A stretch of DNA of 64,000 nt from an uncultured Bacteroidales bacterium (GTDB lineage: Bacteria; Bacteroidota; Bacteroidia; Bacteroidales; Paludibacteraceae): NCBI GenBank assembly GCA_934728255.1, contig CAKVEC010000003.1:1-64000 (forward strand). Reading direction: 5' to 3'. Under the pieces are notes generated by a model, which had not been told where the DNA came from, searched no databases, and was given only the letters and a program-made list of their open reading frames with translations. The position numbers were made by a program, and so were the translations under genes. Of this stretch, positions 17,319-25,920 are shown one piece after another (the stretch's first letter is position 1; every line of letters begins with the position of its first letter).

Positions 17319-19319
17319 ATGAAACCCCTTTTTGGATGTATATTGCTGGCGGCACTCACACTGACCGCCTGCCAACGGCCGACCACACTCTCCTCACCTG
17401 CCAATACATTGGAAGTATCTTTCCGTGTAGGCAACAACGGCAACCCCGAGTACCAATTCTCCCACAAGGGCAACCCGATGCTCGACTGGTCGGCTCTCGG
17501 ACTGGTGTTGAAGAACAAAGACCTCAGCCGAGGCTTTACCCTTCTCGGCACGGACACCACCTCTTTCGATGAGACATGGGAGACCGTCTGGGGCGAGGAG
17601 CGTCTTATCCGCAACCATTACCGCCAACTGACCGCACACCTGCAGCACGAGTCGGGAACTAAAATGGACATCGTCTTCCGTGCCTTCAACGACGGTTTCG
17701 CTTTTCGATATATGTTCCCGTCTAATATCGACAGTATGGTCGTTATGGACGAGAAAACCGAGTATAGGTTCGTCCGCGAACCGCAAGCATGGTCTATCCC
17801 ATGGCGCACCGAGTACTACGAAGCCCTTTGGACACGCGAACCCATCTCGCAGAAAGATACCACCTGCTCGCCTATCACATTGGAGTTGGCGGACGGTGGC
17901 TATGCTTTCCTACACGAAGCCAACCTCACCGACTATCCTGCTGAGAACTTCTACTATGCGGGCAATACTATCCGTACCTATCTCACTCCGTGGCAGAATG
18001 GCGTAGCAGCATACGAATCAGGCGTTTGGCAGACCCCGTGGCGTATGATGGTTGTCGCCGACGACCTGCCTGCACTTGTGGCGTCGCGCGTTATGCTCAA
18101 CCTCAACGAGCCCTGCCGTATTGAGGACACTTCGTGGATCCACCCGATGAAATTCATCGGTATCTGGTGGGGTATGCACCTCAAGACGATGACGTGGAGC
18201 CAGGGACCTATCCATGGTGCCACCACCGAGAATATGAAGCGTTACATTGATTTCGCTGCCGACAACGGTTTCGGCGGTGTCCTTGCCGAGGGTTGGAACG
18301 AAGGTTGGGGCGCATGGGACGGCACGGTTCCCGGAGCCAAATTCTCGTTTGTAAAGCCCTATTCCGACTACGATATTGATTATTTGGCAGAATATGCCCA
18401 CAGCCGCGGTGTGGAAATCGTTTTCCACCACGAGACACAGGGCAATGCCGCCCAATACGAGGGCGAACTGGATGAGGCGTACGACTATATGGAGCATTAC
18501 GGTATGCACTCCGTCAAGACGGGGTATGTCTGCCCTATCATCACCACCGTGGACGGCAAGCAGTACAACCGCTCCCAGTCGGGTGTTCGCCATTATCGCA
18601 AAGTAATAGAGACAGCAGCCCGCCACCACGTCTGCATTGACAACCACGAACCGGTGATGCCTACCGGTCTCTGCCGTACATACCCCAACTTCTTTACCCA
18701 GGAAGGTATCCGTGGGCAGGAGTGGAATGCATGGAGTGCCGACGGCGGAAGCCCCGCTTCGCATGTGGCTACGTTGCCATTCACACGTATGCTCGCCGGT
18801 CCTGCCGACTATACTCCGGGCGTCTTCTGTTTCGACAACCCTGTGCAACCGAACACCCGTGTACACGCTACCATTGCCAACCAACTCGGTCTGTTTGTTA
18901 CAATGTATTCGCCGCTCCAAATGGCGTGCGACCTCCCCGAGAGTTATATGAAGCACCCCGCAGAGTTCCAATTCATTCGCGATGTGCCGTGCGATTGGGA
19001 GCAGTCACGCCTGCTCTCTGGTGAGATAGGCAAATACCTCGTTATGGCACGCCAAGACCGTCACTCCGCCGACTGGTACATCGGTGCCGTCAATGACGAC
19101 ACACCCCGCGAGGTTACTATCGACTGGTCGTTCCTGCCCGATGGCAACTATACAGGGCAGATCTACCGTGATGCCCCCGATGCCGACTGGCAAACCAACC
19201 CCTATGCCACAGTGATTGAGGAGCAGCAAATCACCTCTACATCCGCCCCCCTGACTCTCCGCCTTGCCTCCGGTGGCGGCTTCGCTATCCGCCTTACGCC
19301 GGTTGGCGACAAGCACTAA
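17319..19319 (+). CDS. GH97 glycoside hydrolase, inverting alpha-glucosidase (SusB-type)
   Basis: A 666-residue enzyme with a signal and lipobox (TLTAC, Cys at about 18), so it is probably a periplasmic or inner-leaflet lipoprotein. It has the N-terminal beta-sandwich of GH97 (about 30-270), the TIM barrel, and the C-terminal sheet ending GGGFAIRLTPVG. Residues matching the SusB set are E372 (FHHETQG), E444 (DNHEPVMPTG) and E468 (RGQEWNAW). The 24-residue gap between the last two equals that of E508/E532 in SusB, so I predict the inverting subgroup with a Glu general acid/base, not the retaining Asp subgroup. Substrate is likely alpha-linked gluco-oligosaccharides imported by SusCD. The 3' end overlaps the transposase remnant by 26 bases. 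Confidence 0.93.
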   Translation: MKPLFGCILLAALTLTACQRPTTLSSPANTLEVSFRVGNNGNPEYQFSHKGNPMLDWSALGLVLKNKDLSRGFTLLGTDTTSFDETWETVWGEERLIRNHYRQLTAHLQHESGTKMDIVFRAFNDGFAFRYMFPSNIDSMVVMDEKTEYRFVREPQAWSIPWRTEYYEALWTREPISQKDTTCSPITLELADGGYAFLHEANLTDYPAENFYYAGNTIRTYLTPWQNGVAAYESGVWQTPWRMMVVADDLPALVASRVMLNLNEPCRIEDTSWIHPMKFIGIWWGMHLKTMTWSQGPIHGATTENMKRYIDFAADNGFGGVLAEGWNEGWGAWDGTVPGAKFSFVKPYSDYDIDYLAEYAHSRGVEIVFHHETQGNAAQYEGELDEAYDYMEHYGMHSVKTGYVCPIITTVDGKQYNRSQSGVRHYRKVIETAARHHVCIDNHEPVMPTGLCRTYPNFFTQEGIRGQEWNAWSADGGSPASHVATLPFTRMLAGPADYTPGVFCFDNPVQPNTRVHATIANQLGLFVTMYSPLQMACDLPESYMKHPAEFQFIRDVPCDWEQSRLLSGEIGKYLVMARQDRHSADWYIGAVNDDTPREVTIDWSFLPDGNYTGQIYRDAPDADWQTNPYATVIEEQQITSTSAPLTLRLASGGGFAIRLTPVGDKH

Positions 19320-19959
19320 ACAGGTCCGAATACCGCTCTTTCCAAGCCGCATATTCTGCTTCAAAGCCCTCCTTTCTCAGGTGTTTCATATCACGCATAA
19401 GCAGCATCAAATCAATAGACGCTCTCATCTTCGGATTGTTGGTCAAATAGCGTCTAACTATCTGTAACATATGGAATTGGCACATCTGTATCGGATAGTC
19501 TTTGAATGCCTTAAACAAGGATTTTTTGCCGTCTATAATGATGCCTTTTATCGTGTAACCGGCTGTTGTAATAGTGTCGATAGCCGTCCGATAATCTTGG
19601 GTGGTTTCGCTCTTGACAAAGGCAACATACAGGGGGTTGTTTGTTGCATCATCCAATGCCAACATCGCGCCCCAATTATGTCCCCAATAGGTCACATCCA
19701 GATGGATATAGCCTGTTTGTCCGGTCAAGTCCGGCTGCGTCCAAACACATTCTATCTTGCGTAGTCTGCGTTTAATGGAGGAGGTACTCAGGTGGTTTTG
19801 TTCTGCCAATTGGCGAATCATTTGTTTGCCGGTTTGGTAGGCATTCCACATCTCTGCTGTTGGCAATGGAACACCACTGCGAAACTGATGTTGGCAGACC
19901 AAACATTTGTACAGTTGTACGCTCTTGCGTGTGTCATTTTTCTTGTTCATTTGTGGCAT
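19294..19959 (-). pseudogene. Truncated IS256-like (variant zinc-binding type) transposase remnant
   Basis: A 221-residue frame read from the ATG at 19959 (MPQMNKKND). It has a partial zinc motif YKCLVCQHQF, a helix-turn-helix (GKQMIRQLAEQNHLSTSSIKRR, about 42-62) and the DDE core: DVTYWG, LALDDATNNPLYVAF, IIIDGKKSLFKAF and QMCQFHMLQIVRRYL. These resemble Bacteroidota IS256-like transposases of about 300 residues. The C-terminal third is missing: the frame stops inside the 3' end of the GH97 gene, and the first Cys pair of the zinc finger is also absent. The element is therefore probably dead. A TATCTTTG -7 box lies at 19988-19981 without a good -33 box. I could not define terminal inverted repeats. 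Confidence 0.7.
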
Positions 19960-20042
19960 TTTTAGGGATTTTGAATGCCGCAAAGATACTATATATCAAT
20001 AAAATACGAAGAAATTAGCCAGCAATTTGACCCATAGACCCC

Positions 20043-20076
20043 AAAAGGCTGCCCGACTATATATGTCCGGAAGCCT
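20043..20076 (-). terminator. Intrinsic terminator of galK
   Basis: On the minus strand AGGCTTCCGGAC pairs with GTCGGGCAGCCT around ATATATA and is followed by TTTT. It shares the GTCGGGCAG core with other terminators in this window. Confidence 0.75.
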
Positions 20077-20103
20077 CTTTTGGGTTTGTGTATCTTATAG
20101 ATC

Positions 20104-21285
20104 TTATTCTACGCGGTGAACACCGTCGCCGATCTGGGCAATGTAGAAATCAGCCGTGAGACCGGTCTTGTCGGTGTAGGTCTTGCCTACCACTTCCATA
20201 TAGGTGGGGATAGCCTCCTCTTTTACCAGCGATACGGTGCAGCCGCCGAAGCCGCCACCCGTCATACGGCTGCCGATAACGCCGTTGATTGTCCATGCCG
20301 TCTCGGCTAATGTATCGAGTTCGGGACCGGTAACCTCATAGTCATCACGGAGCGAGATATGGCTCTGGTTCATCAGTTGTCCGAACTTGGCAATATCGCC
20401 TTGGCGCAGTGCCTCTACGGCATCTTTGGTGCGTTGCACTTCGCCTACCACGTGGCGCGCACGGCGGTGTGCCACAGGGTCTGTGATAGCCGACTCTATC
20501 TTGTTGAACTCAGCCATGGTGAGTTCGGCAAGGTTCTTGAGCGGGCGCACGGTATTGAGTTGCTCTACCGCTGTCTTGCATTGTGCCACACGGGCATTGT
20601 ATGCCCCCGAGTCCAATTTGTGGGGCGAGTGGGTATTGGTGATAACCACCTTGATACCATCCAGTTTGATAGGCACAAGGTCGAACTGCAGTGTGTCACA
20701 GTTGAGGAAAATAGCGTGGTCGGCTTTGCCTTGTGCGGAAGCGAACTGGTCCATAATACCGCAATTAACGCCTGCGAACTCATGCTCGGAGAGTTGTCCG
20801 ATCTTGGCAATCTCGGTGCGGTCGTAGCCGGTATGGAGCAGTTCGTTCATTGCATAGGCGGTAACTACCTCGATGGCGGCACTGCTGCTCAGTCCTGCAC
20901 CCGCAGGCACATCGCCCCAGAAAAGGAAATCATAACCTTGCGGAATGGCAACACCGCGTTTGACAAACTGTGCGATACAGCCGAGCGGGTAGTTTGCCCA
21001 GTGTTTCTTCTCCAATGGCTCCGTTATGTGTGAAAGCGATACTTCCGTAACAGGAAAGTTGTTGCATTCGTCGGTGATGTTGAGCGAGCAGAAACGCAGA
21101 ATGTTGTCTTGGTTAGGTGCGACAAGCAGGAACGTACCGAAACTCAGTGCGCAGGGAAAGACATAACCGCCGTTGTAGTCGGTGTGTTCTCCGATCAGGT
21201 TGACACGCCCCGGTGCAAAGAAAATGTCTGTTGCGGCGTGCTTGTAGGTTTGCTCAAATGCTTTCTTTAATTCAGATAGTTGCAT
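20104..21285 (-). CDS. galK: Galactokinase
   Basis: A 393-residue GHMP-family kinase that makes galactose-1-phosphate from galactose and ATP in the Leloir pathway. Signatures are GRVNLIGEHTDYNGG (about residues 27-41, galactose recognition), GDVPAGAGLSSSAAIEV (about 124-140, ATP loop) and SRMTGGGFGGCTV (about 341-353). MDQFASAQG contains the catalytic-base Asp region. Length matches bacterial GalK. No galT or galE is adjacent, which is common in Bacteroidales, where galK often stands with a transporter or alone. It is 110 bases downstream of trxB and has its own terminator; no perfect promoter is visible in the gap, so read-through from trxB is possible. Confidence 0.95.
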   Translation of the reverse strand: MQLSELKKAFEQTYKHAATDIFFAPGRVNLIGEHTDYNGGYVFPCALSFGTFLLVAPNQDNILRFCSLNITDECNNFPVTEVSLSHITEPLEKKHWANYPLGCIAQFVKRGVAIPQGYDFLFWGDVPAGAGLSSSAAIEVVTAYAMNELLHTGYDRTEIAKIGQLSEHEFAGVNCGIMDQFASAQGKADHAIFLNCDTLQFDLVPIKLDGIKVVITNTHSPHKLDSGAYNARVAQCKTAVEQLNTVRPLKNLAELTMAEFNKIESAITDPVAHRRARHVVGEVQRTKDAVEALRQGDIAKFGQLMNQSHISLRDDYEVTGPELDTLAETAWTINGVIGSRMTGGGFGGCTVSLVKEEAIPTYMEVVGKTYTDKTGLTADFYIAQIGDGVHRVE

Positions 21286-21395
21286 AAGATTTAATGGGTT
21301 TAATGGTTATTATTTGTGTGTTTATCTGTTTCCTATGGGCTTGCGCCCAAGAAAAATAGAAAAAATAGGCAAAAGATATTCCCTTTATGGTTTCC

Positions 21396-22379
21396 TTACA
21401 ATGATTTAAGGTAGCGGTCGGCTTCGATAGCGGCTTTGCAACCGCTGCCTGCGGCAACAATCGCCTGACGATAGTGCGGGTCGGCGCAGTCGCCTGCGGC
21501 AAAGACTCCCGGTACGTTGGTGCGGGGGCTGTCGCCGTCCGTGATGATGTAGCCCTCGGCATCACGGTTCAGGTAGTCGGCAAAAAGGTCTGTGTTCGGG
21601 CGGTGTCCGATAGCCAGGAAGAAACCGTCGATGTCAATATGGTGAATCTGCTCGTCGGGTTCGCCTTTGCGATAGACCAGATCGGCACCCTGTACTTTCG
21701 GTTCGCCTGTCAGGCGGAGAGTGTTATGCTCAAACAAGACTTCTATCTTTGGATTGTTCAGCACACGCTGCTGCATAATCTCGGACGCACGCAGATAGGG
21801 CTTGCGGACAATCATATATACTTTTTTGCAGAGCCCTGCCAGATATGAAGCCTCTTCGCAAGCAGTGTCGCCCCCGCCCACTACTGCTACCGTCTTGTTG
21901 CGGTAGAAAAAGCCGTCGCACGTAGCGCACGCCGATACGCCGCGCCCTTTGTAGTCCTCTTCGGACTGTATGCCGAGGAACTTGGCACTTGCCCCTGTGG
22001 CGATGATGACGGTATCGGCTTCGTACTCCGTGCCGTCCTCGAGATACACCCGCTTGGGCGAGCAGGAGAAATCAACACGGGTAACAATGCTCTGTACGAA
22101 GCGGGTGCCGAACCGCTCTGCCTGACGGCGCATATCGTCCATCATTTGGAACGGTTCCACGCCGTCGGGGTAACCGGGGAAATTCTCCACTTCGGTGGTG
22201 ATCATCAGTTGTCCTCCCACTTGCGGTCCTTCTATGAGGACAGGGGAGAGGTTGGCACGCGAGGCATAGATGGCCGCGGTATAGCCCGCAGGACCGGAAC
22301 CGATGATGAGACAAGGGAGCGACTCCCCCGCCCCCCTCAAAGAGGGGGACTTCAGAAAGGATGTATTATTTGTTTCCAT
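21396..22379 (-). CDS. trxB: Thioredoxin reductase (NADPH), with an unusual N-terminal extension
   Basis: A 327-residue flavoprotein that reduces thioredoxin with NADPH in the cytoplasm. The FAD loop GSGPAGYTAAIYAS is at 27-40, the redox pair CATC at 151-154, the NADPH loop VVGGGDTACEEA at about 166-177 and the C-terminal FAD motif GVFAAGDC near 290. Residues about 5-22 (SFLKSPSLRGAGESLP) precede the usual start (CLIIGSGPAG) and are encoded by a GC-rich inverted repeat, so they look like an inserted repeat read through in frame. It lies 24 bases below the LolA-like gene, so trxB, that gene and ftsK are likely one minus-strand unit. Confidence 0.95.
   Translation of the reverse strand: METNNTSFLKSPSLRGAGESLPCLIIGSGPAGYTAAIYASRANLSPVLIEGPQVGGQLMITTEVENFPGYPDGVEPFQMMDDMRRQAERFGTRFVQSIVTRVDFSCSPKRVYLEDGTEYEADTVIIATGASAKFLGIQSEEDYKGRGVSACATCDGFFYRNKTVAVVGGGDTACEEASYLAGLCKKVYMIVRKPYLRASEIMQQRVLNNPKIEVLFEHNTLRLTGEPKVQGADLVYRKGEPDEQIHHIDIDGFFLAIGHRPNTDLFADYLNRDAEGYIITDGDSPRTNVPGVFAAGDCADPHYRQAIVAAGSGCKAAIEADRYLKSL
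22332..22348. repeat. GC-rich palindrome inside the trxB 5' coding end
   Basis: CCCCCTC and GAGGGGG pair around AAA. The surrounding 22320-22360 segment encodes the extra N-terminal residues of TrxB and is much richer in G+C than its flanks. Confidence 0.7.
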
Positions 22380-22402
22380 ATTGATTTATAATCTATTGTA
22401 AA

Positions 22403-23011
22403 TTATCTGAGGTCGTTGAGGTAGGCGTTGGGGTAGTCCAAACGGAACGAGGGTTGGGTAGTGATATAACGGGGCTGTTTGAGGGTGAGGGTGGTCAGTT
22501 GTTTGCCCTCTTTGATTTCTATTGAAACGGGGAGATAGGTATTGTTCCCCGCCTGCTTGAGGCGCAGGGTGAAACGCTGAATACCGATGGTTTGGTCGTT
22601 GGGCGTGAGGGTGATGATGGTCTGCGTGGGGTCTTTGGCGGGACGCTCGGATACGGTGCAGACCTTGACCAGCGCTTTGGCATAGAGAAACGGATTTGCC
22701 TCCAGCAGTTCCTGTTCGGTAGGAGTGGAGAGGGTCAGTTCGTCGGTGGCGGCACTATATATATATAAGGTGCTGCCATCGTACGCAGCCTCGGTATCGA
22801 ACATTGAGAGCAGAAAACGGTTGCCATGCATAGTGATAGTGCCCGGGTAGTTCATCGGTTGCGCCACCTCCTCGGAGACGGTAATGGTAAAGTCGGATTG
22901 CAACGTCTGCTGCTCAAGGCTGGACAGAAAAGAGTCTAATGTACCGGCAGACGCAAATACAGGGCTGCAAAGCAGCAACAAAATACAATATGTATGCAGT
23001 TTTTGTAACAT
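22403..23011 (-). CDS. LolA-like outer-membrane lipoprotein carrier
   Basis: A 202-residue exported protein from the ATG at 23011 (MLQKLHTYC); a TTG five codons earlier is less likely. After the signal peptide (about 1-22) the sequence has LDSFLSSLEQQTLQSDFTITV, then MHGNRFLLSMFDTEAAYDGSTLYIYSAATDELTL, the half-barrel pattern of LolA/LolB-fold proteins in Bacteroidota. It probably binds acyl chains of lipoproteins in the periplasm and ferries them to the outer membrane. The Bacteroidota usually place it directly downstream of ftsK, as here. A -7 box TACTTTTG is at 23031-23024, but the -33 zone is occupied by the 11-bp array at 23035-23067. Confidence 0.8.
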   Translation of the reverse strand: MLQKLHTYCILLLLCSPVFASAGTLDSFLSSLEQQTLQSDFTITVSEEVAQPMNYPGTITMHGNRFLLSMFDTEAAYDGSTLYIYSAATDELTLSTPTEQELLEANPFLYAKALVKVCTVSERPAKDPTQTIITLTPNDQTIGIQRFTLRLKQAGNNTYLPVSIEIKEGKQLTTLTLKQPRYITTQPSFRLDYPNAYLNDLR

Positions 23012-23034
23012 ATATTTATCTTTCAAAAGTAGTC

Positions 23035-23067
23035 TATCCTATGCGTATCCTATGCGTATCCTATGCT
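23035..23067 (+). repeat. 11-bp tandem array, three units
   Basis: TATCCTATGCG is repeated at 23035, 23046 and 23057 (last base changed). The same unit recurs at 55662-55694 in another spacer. The array covers the place where a -33 box for the lolA-like gene would sit. Confidence 0.85.
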
Positions 23068-23109
23068 GTTTGCCAAGGCAAAGAAAGTAGAATTGCTTTA
23101 ATGTTTTTT

Positions 23110-23172
23110 ATAAGTCCAATAAGTCCAATAAGACAAATAAGTCTAATAAGACGAATAAGACCGATTAGGCTT
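23110..23172 (+). repeat. 9-bp tandem array, seven units
   Basis: Units around ATAAGTCCA/ATAAGACNN occur with exact 9-base spacing from 23110 to 23172, ending just before the ftsK stop. A related 9-bp array (ATTAGTCCC, ATTAGACCA) lies upstream of gdhA. Confidence 0.8.
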
Positions 23173-23179
23173 ATAGGTT

Positions 23180-25708
23180 TCAGTTTGCTCCGAGTTCTTG
23201 CAGTTTCTGCTCCAGCATATCCATATCCTGAATAAGTACATCGCGTCCCTTGGGACCTTTGTTGGGTCCGACGATACCTGCTGCTTCGAGTTGGTCGGAC
23301 AGTTTGCCGGCACGGTTGTAGCCAATCTCGAAAGCGCGTTGCAGGCGCGAGGTGGAGCCTTCCTGCTTGGCAACGACGTAGCGTGCGACATCGGCAAACA
23401 TCGTGTCGAGACGTTTGAGGTCTATGCTGCCCGGTGCAACGGCATCTTCCTGCCCTTCGGGGATATACTCGGGCAACTGGTACGGCTCGAAATAGCGTTG
23501 CTGTTTGCTGATATGCTCAACGATAGCGTCCACCTCGGGGGTATCGACAAACGCACACTGGATACGGGTGATGTTGCCGTTGCCCGCATAGAGCATATCG
23601 CCGCGACCGATGAGTTGCTCCGCCCCCTTGGCATCGAGAACGGTGCGGGAGTCGATGACGGACTGTGTGCGCAGCGCAATACGGGTTGGTATATTCGCTT
23701 TGATGACACCCGTCACGATGTTTACAGACGGACGCTGTGTAGCCAGAATCATGTGCATACCTACGGCACGCGCTTTCTGCGTGATACGTGCGATAGGGGT
23801 CTCGACCTGCTTGCCTGCCTGCATAATGAAATCGCCGTACTCGTCAATGACGATCACTATATAAGGCAAGAAACGGTGGTGGAGCGAGTCGCCCACGAGT
23901 TTCTCGGGGTTCAAGCGGCGGTTGATAAACTTATCGTTATAGTCCTCAAGGTTGCGCACGCCCGCGTCCATCAGCAGTTTGTAGCGGTTCTCCATCTCGA
24001 TGACGAGCGAGTTGAGGGTGTTGATGACCTTTTCGCAGTCGGTGATGATGATGTCCTGCTCCTCCACATCGGGCATAGCAGCGAGATAGTGGCGGTAGAG
24101 TTCCTTGTAGGGCGAGAACTCGACCATCTTCGGGTCCACGAGGACGAGTTTGAGTTCGGCAGGGTGCTTTTTGTAAAGCAACGAGGTCAGAATGGCGTTG
24201 ATAGCCACCGATTTACCCTGACCCGTGGCGCCGGCTACAAGGAGGTGGGGCGTCTTGGCGAGGTCGAACATAAAGACCTCGTTGGTGATGGTGCGCCCGA
24301 TAGCGATAGGCAGGCGCATCTTCTGCTCTTCTTGAAAACGCTTGGAGGCGATGACCGAGTGCATGGAGACGGTCTGCGGCTTCTCGTTGGGCACCTCGAT
24401 ACCCACCGTACCCTTGCCCGGCATAGGGGCGATCATACGGATACCCGTAGCGGCAAGCGACATCATGATGTCGTTCTCGAGGCTCTGTATCTTCGATATT
24501 TTGATACCCGCCTTGGGGACAATCTCGTAGAGCGTTACGGTCGGACCGATAGTGGCTTTGATAGAGTCGATCTCTATGCCGAAATTGCGCAGGGTCTCCA
24601 CAATGCGTTTGGCATTGGCGTTCTGCTCGTCTTTGTTGACGATCGTACCCGTCTCGTTGTCATACACTTTGAGCAGGTCGAGGGAGGGAAACTTGTAGTA
24701 TTCGAGGTCTTTGCGCGGGTCGTAGGGACCGAGTTTCGCCAGCAAATCCTCGGCTTTGTCCGCCAACTCGACGGGCTTGGTGTCGTTGATGTCGATCCGG
24801 GTATCGTCCTCGGCGGGTTTATCTTCTGCGGGGACCGGGTTGTGCATCTCTTCCTCCTGCGCAGGCTCGATGGTCAGTTGAATATCATCGCCGGCGGAAG
24901 TATCGGCGGGCGTCTTGTCGAGGTCGTCTATTTTTATCTCTATGTCAACCGACTGCTCATCGTCTTTGGGATCCTCTGGCAGAACCACCTCCTGCGGTTC
25001 GTCGGCAATAGCCTCTTCTGTATGCTCTTCGGTCTTGGGCTTGCGCTTGAACAGCCCTGCCAACCACAAGCCGAAGCGTTTCATATTTGGGATAAAATTC
25101 TTCTCGGCGATAATGAGGAAGATCACCAGTGTAACCAGCAGTACGATAATCATTCCCGTGGGCTGGATGTACGAGTTGAGCCATGTGGCGAACCATTGCC
25201 CGAAAGCACCGCCCCAGCGGAACGTGCCGAGCGAAACCATCAGTTGCGCAAAGCCGAGCGATACCGAGCCCCACAGTACACCGAAAGTGCCGCAGAGCAA
25301 TACACGCAGCGGGTGGATATGTCCCATATGCAGCAGGCGCAGACCGTAGATAACCAACATACCGATCAACCCGAATGCCAACCAACCGAAAGCCCCATTG
25401 AGCAGGAACTCGCTGACAGCCGCACCGGGCAACCCGAGCCAGTTCTGAATCTCCAAACGGTGTTCGCTACGTTCGGAAGCGGACATCTGAAGCAGCGACT
25501 GGTCGCTTGTCCCGGTAAAAAAGAAACTGACGCACGCCAACAATAGCAAGAGGGCTATCGTCAGCAGGACGATACCCGAAATGGTGCGTGTACGAGGATC
25601 GGATAGGATAGTTTTTACTTTCTCTAAAACGTTGGTTTTCTCAACCCGTATAGGGCGTTCCGTCTTTGTCTTCTCGTCGGTGTTTGTATGTGCTGTACGT
25701 CTTGGCAT
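23180..25708 (-). CDS. ftsK: FtsK/SpoIIIE DNA translocase
   Basis: An 842-residue septal DNA pump that clears chromosomes and activates dimer resolution. Four N-terminal membrane helices span about residues 35-200, followed by an acidic, low-complexity linker (about 225-335). The motor has Walker A GATGQGKS near 490 and Walker B VIVIDEYGD near 618. ILATQRPSVNIVTGVIKANIPTRIA contains the family signature. The C-terminal winged-helix gamma domain (TSRLQRAFEIGYNRAGKLSDQLEAAGIVG) reads orienting DNA sites. All parts are present and the length is typical of Bacteroidota. The promoter is at 25728-25759 and it is followed by the lolA-like gene and trxB. Confidence 0.96.
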   Translation of the reverse strand: MPRRTAHTNTDEKTKTERPIRVEKTNVLEKVKTILSDPRTRTISGIVLLTIALLLLLACVSFFFTGTSDQSLLQMSASERSEHRLEIQNWLGLPGAAVSEFLLNGAFGWLAFGLIGMLVIYGLRLLHMGHIHPLRVLLCGTFGVLWGSVSLGFAQLMVSLGTFRWGGAFGQWFATWLNSYIQPTGMIIVLLVTLVIFLIIAEKNFIPNMKRFGLWLAGLFKRKPKTEEHTEEAIADEPQEVVLPEDPKDDEQSVDIEIKIDDLDKTPADTSAGDDIQLTIEPAQEEEMHNPVPAEDKPAEDDTRIDINDTKPVELADKAEDLLAKLGPYDPRKDLEYYKFPSLDLLKVYDNETGTIVNKDEQNANAKRIVETLRNFGIEIDSIKATIGPTVTLYEIVPKAGIKISKIQSLENDIMMSLAATGIRMIAPMPGKGTVGIEVPNEKPQTVSMHSVIASKRFQEEQKMRLPIAIGRTITNEVFMFDLAKTPHLLVAGATGQGKSVAINAILTSLLYKKHPAELKLVLVDPKMVEFSPYKELYRHYLAAMPDVEEQDIIITDCEKVINTLNSLVIEMENRYKLLMDAGVRNLEDYNDKFINRRLNPEKLVGDSLHHRFLPYIVIVIDEYGDFIMQAGKQVETPIARITQKARAVGMHMILATQRPSVNIVTGVIKANIPTRIALRTQSVIDSRTVLDAKGAEQLIGRGDMLYAGNGNITRIQCAFVDTPEVDAIVEHISKQQRYFEPYQLPEYIPEGQEDAVAPGSIDLKRLDTMFADVARYVVAKQEGSTSRLQRAFEIGYNRAGKLSDQLEAAGIVGPNKGPKGRDVLIQDMDMLEQKLQELGAN

Positions 25709-25727
25709 ATCTACTCAAATTAGCACG

Positions 25728-25759
25728 CAAAGGTACTGAAAATATCTCGTTTTTGCAAA
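25728..25759 (-). promoter_or_regulatory. ftsK promoter
   Basis: On the minus strand TTTG (25759-25756) and TACCTTTG (25735-25728) have a 20-base gap. Expected start of transcription is about 25721, 13 bases before the ATG. Confidence 0.8.
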
Positions 25760-25837
25760 TCGCCAAATCGGGCAATGGTTGCTGAGTGCGGTTTTTAGTT
25801 GCATTTTGTGTACTTTTCCGCGAAATAATCAAATAAA

Positions 25838-25869
25838 TTTGTCTGTGTGAAAAATTCTTTATACTTTTG
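25838..25869 (+). promoter_or_regulatory. Promoter of rseC and the rnf operon
   Basis: TTTG at 25838-25841 and TACTTTTG at 25862-25869 are 20 bases apart. Transcription should start near 25876. It is separated from the divergent ftsK promoter by about 80 bases. Confidence 0.75.
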
Positions 25870-25920
25870 CGTGTTAATTTAGGAGGGGTGTGTATGCACT
25901 CCGTGTTTATTACACCGATC

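Noticed and set aside
23198..25546. 782-codon open frame on the plus strand opposite ftsK
   Set aside because: It is a shadow of ftsK in the opposite frame, with biased codons and no recognisable domain; ftsK has all its motifs and a promoter.
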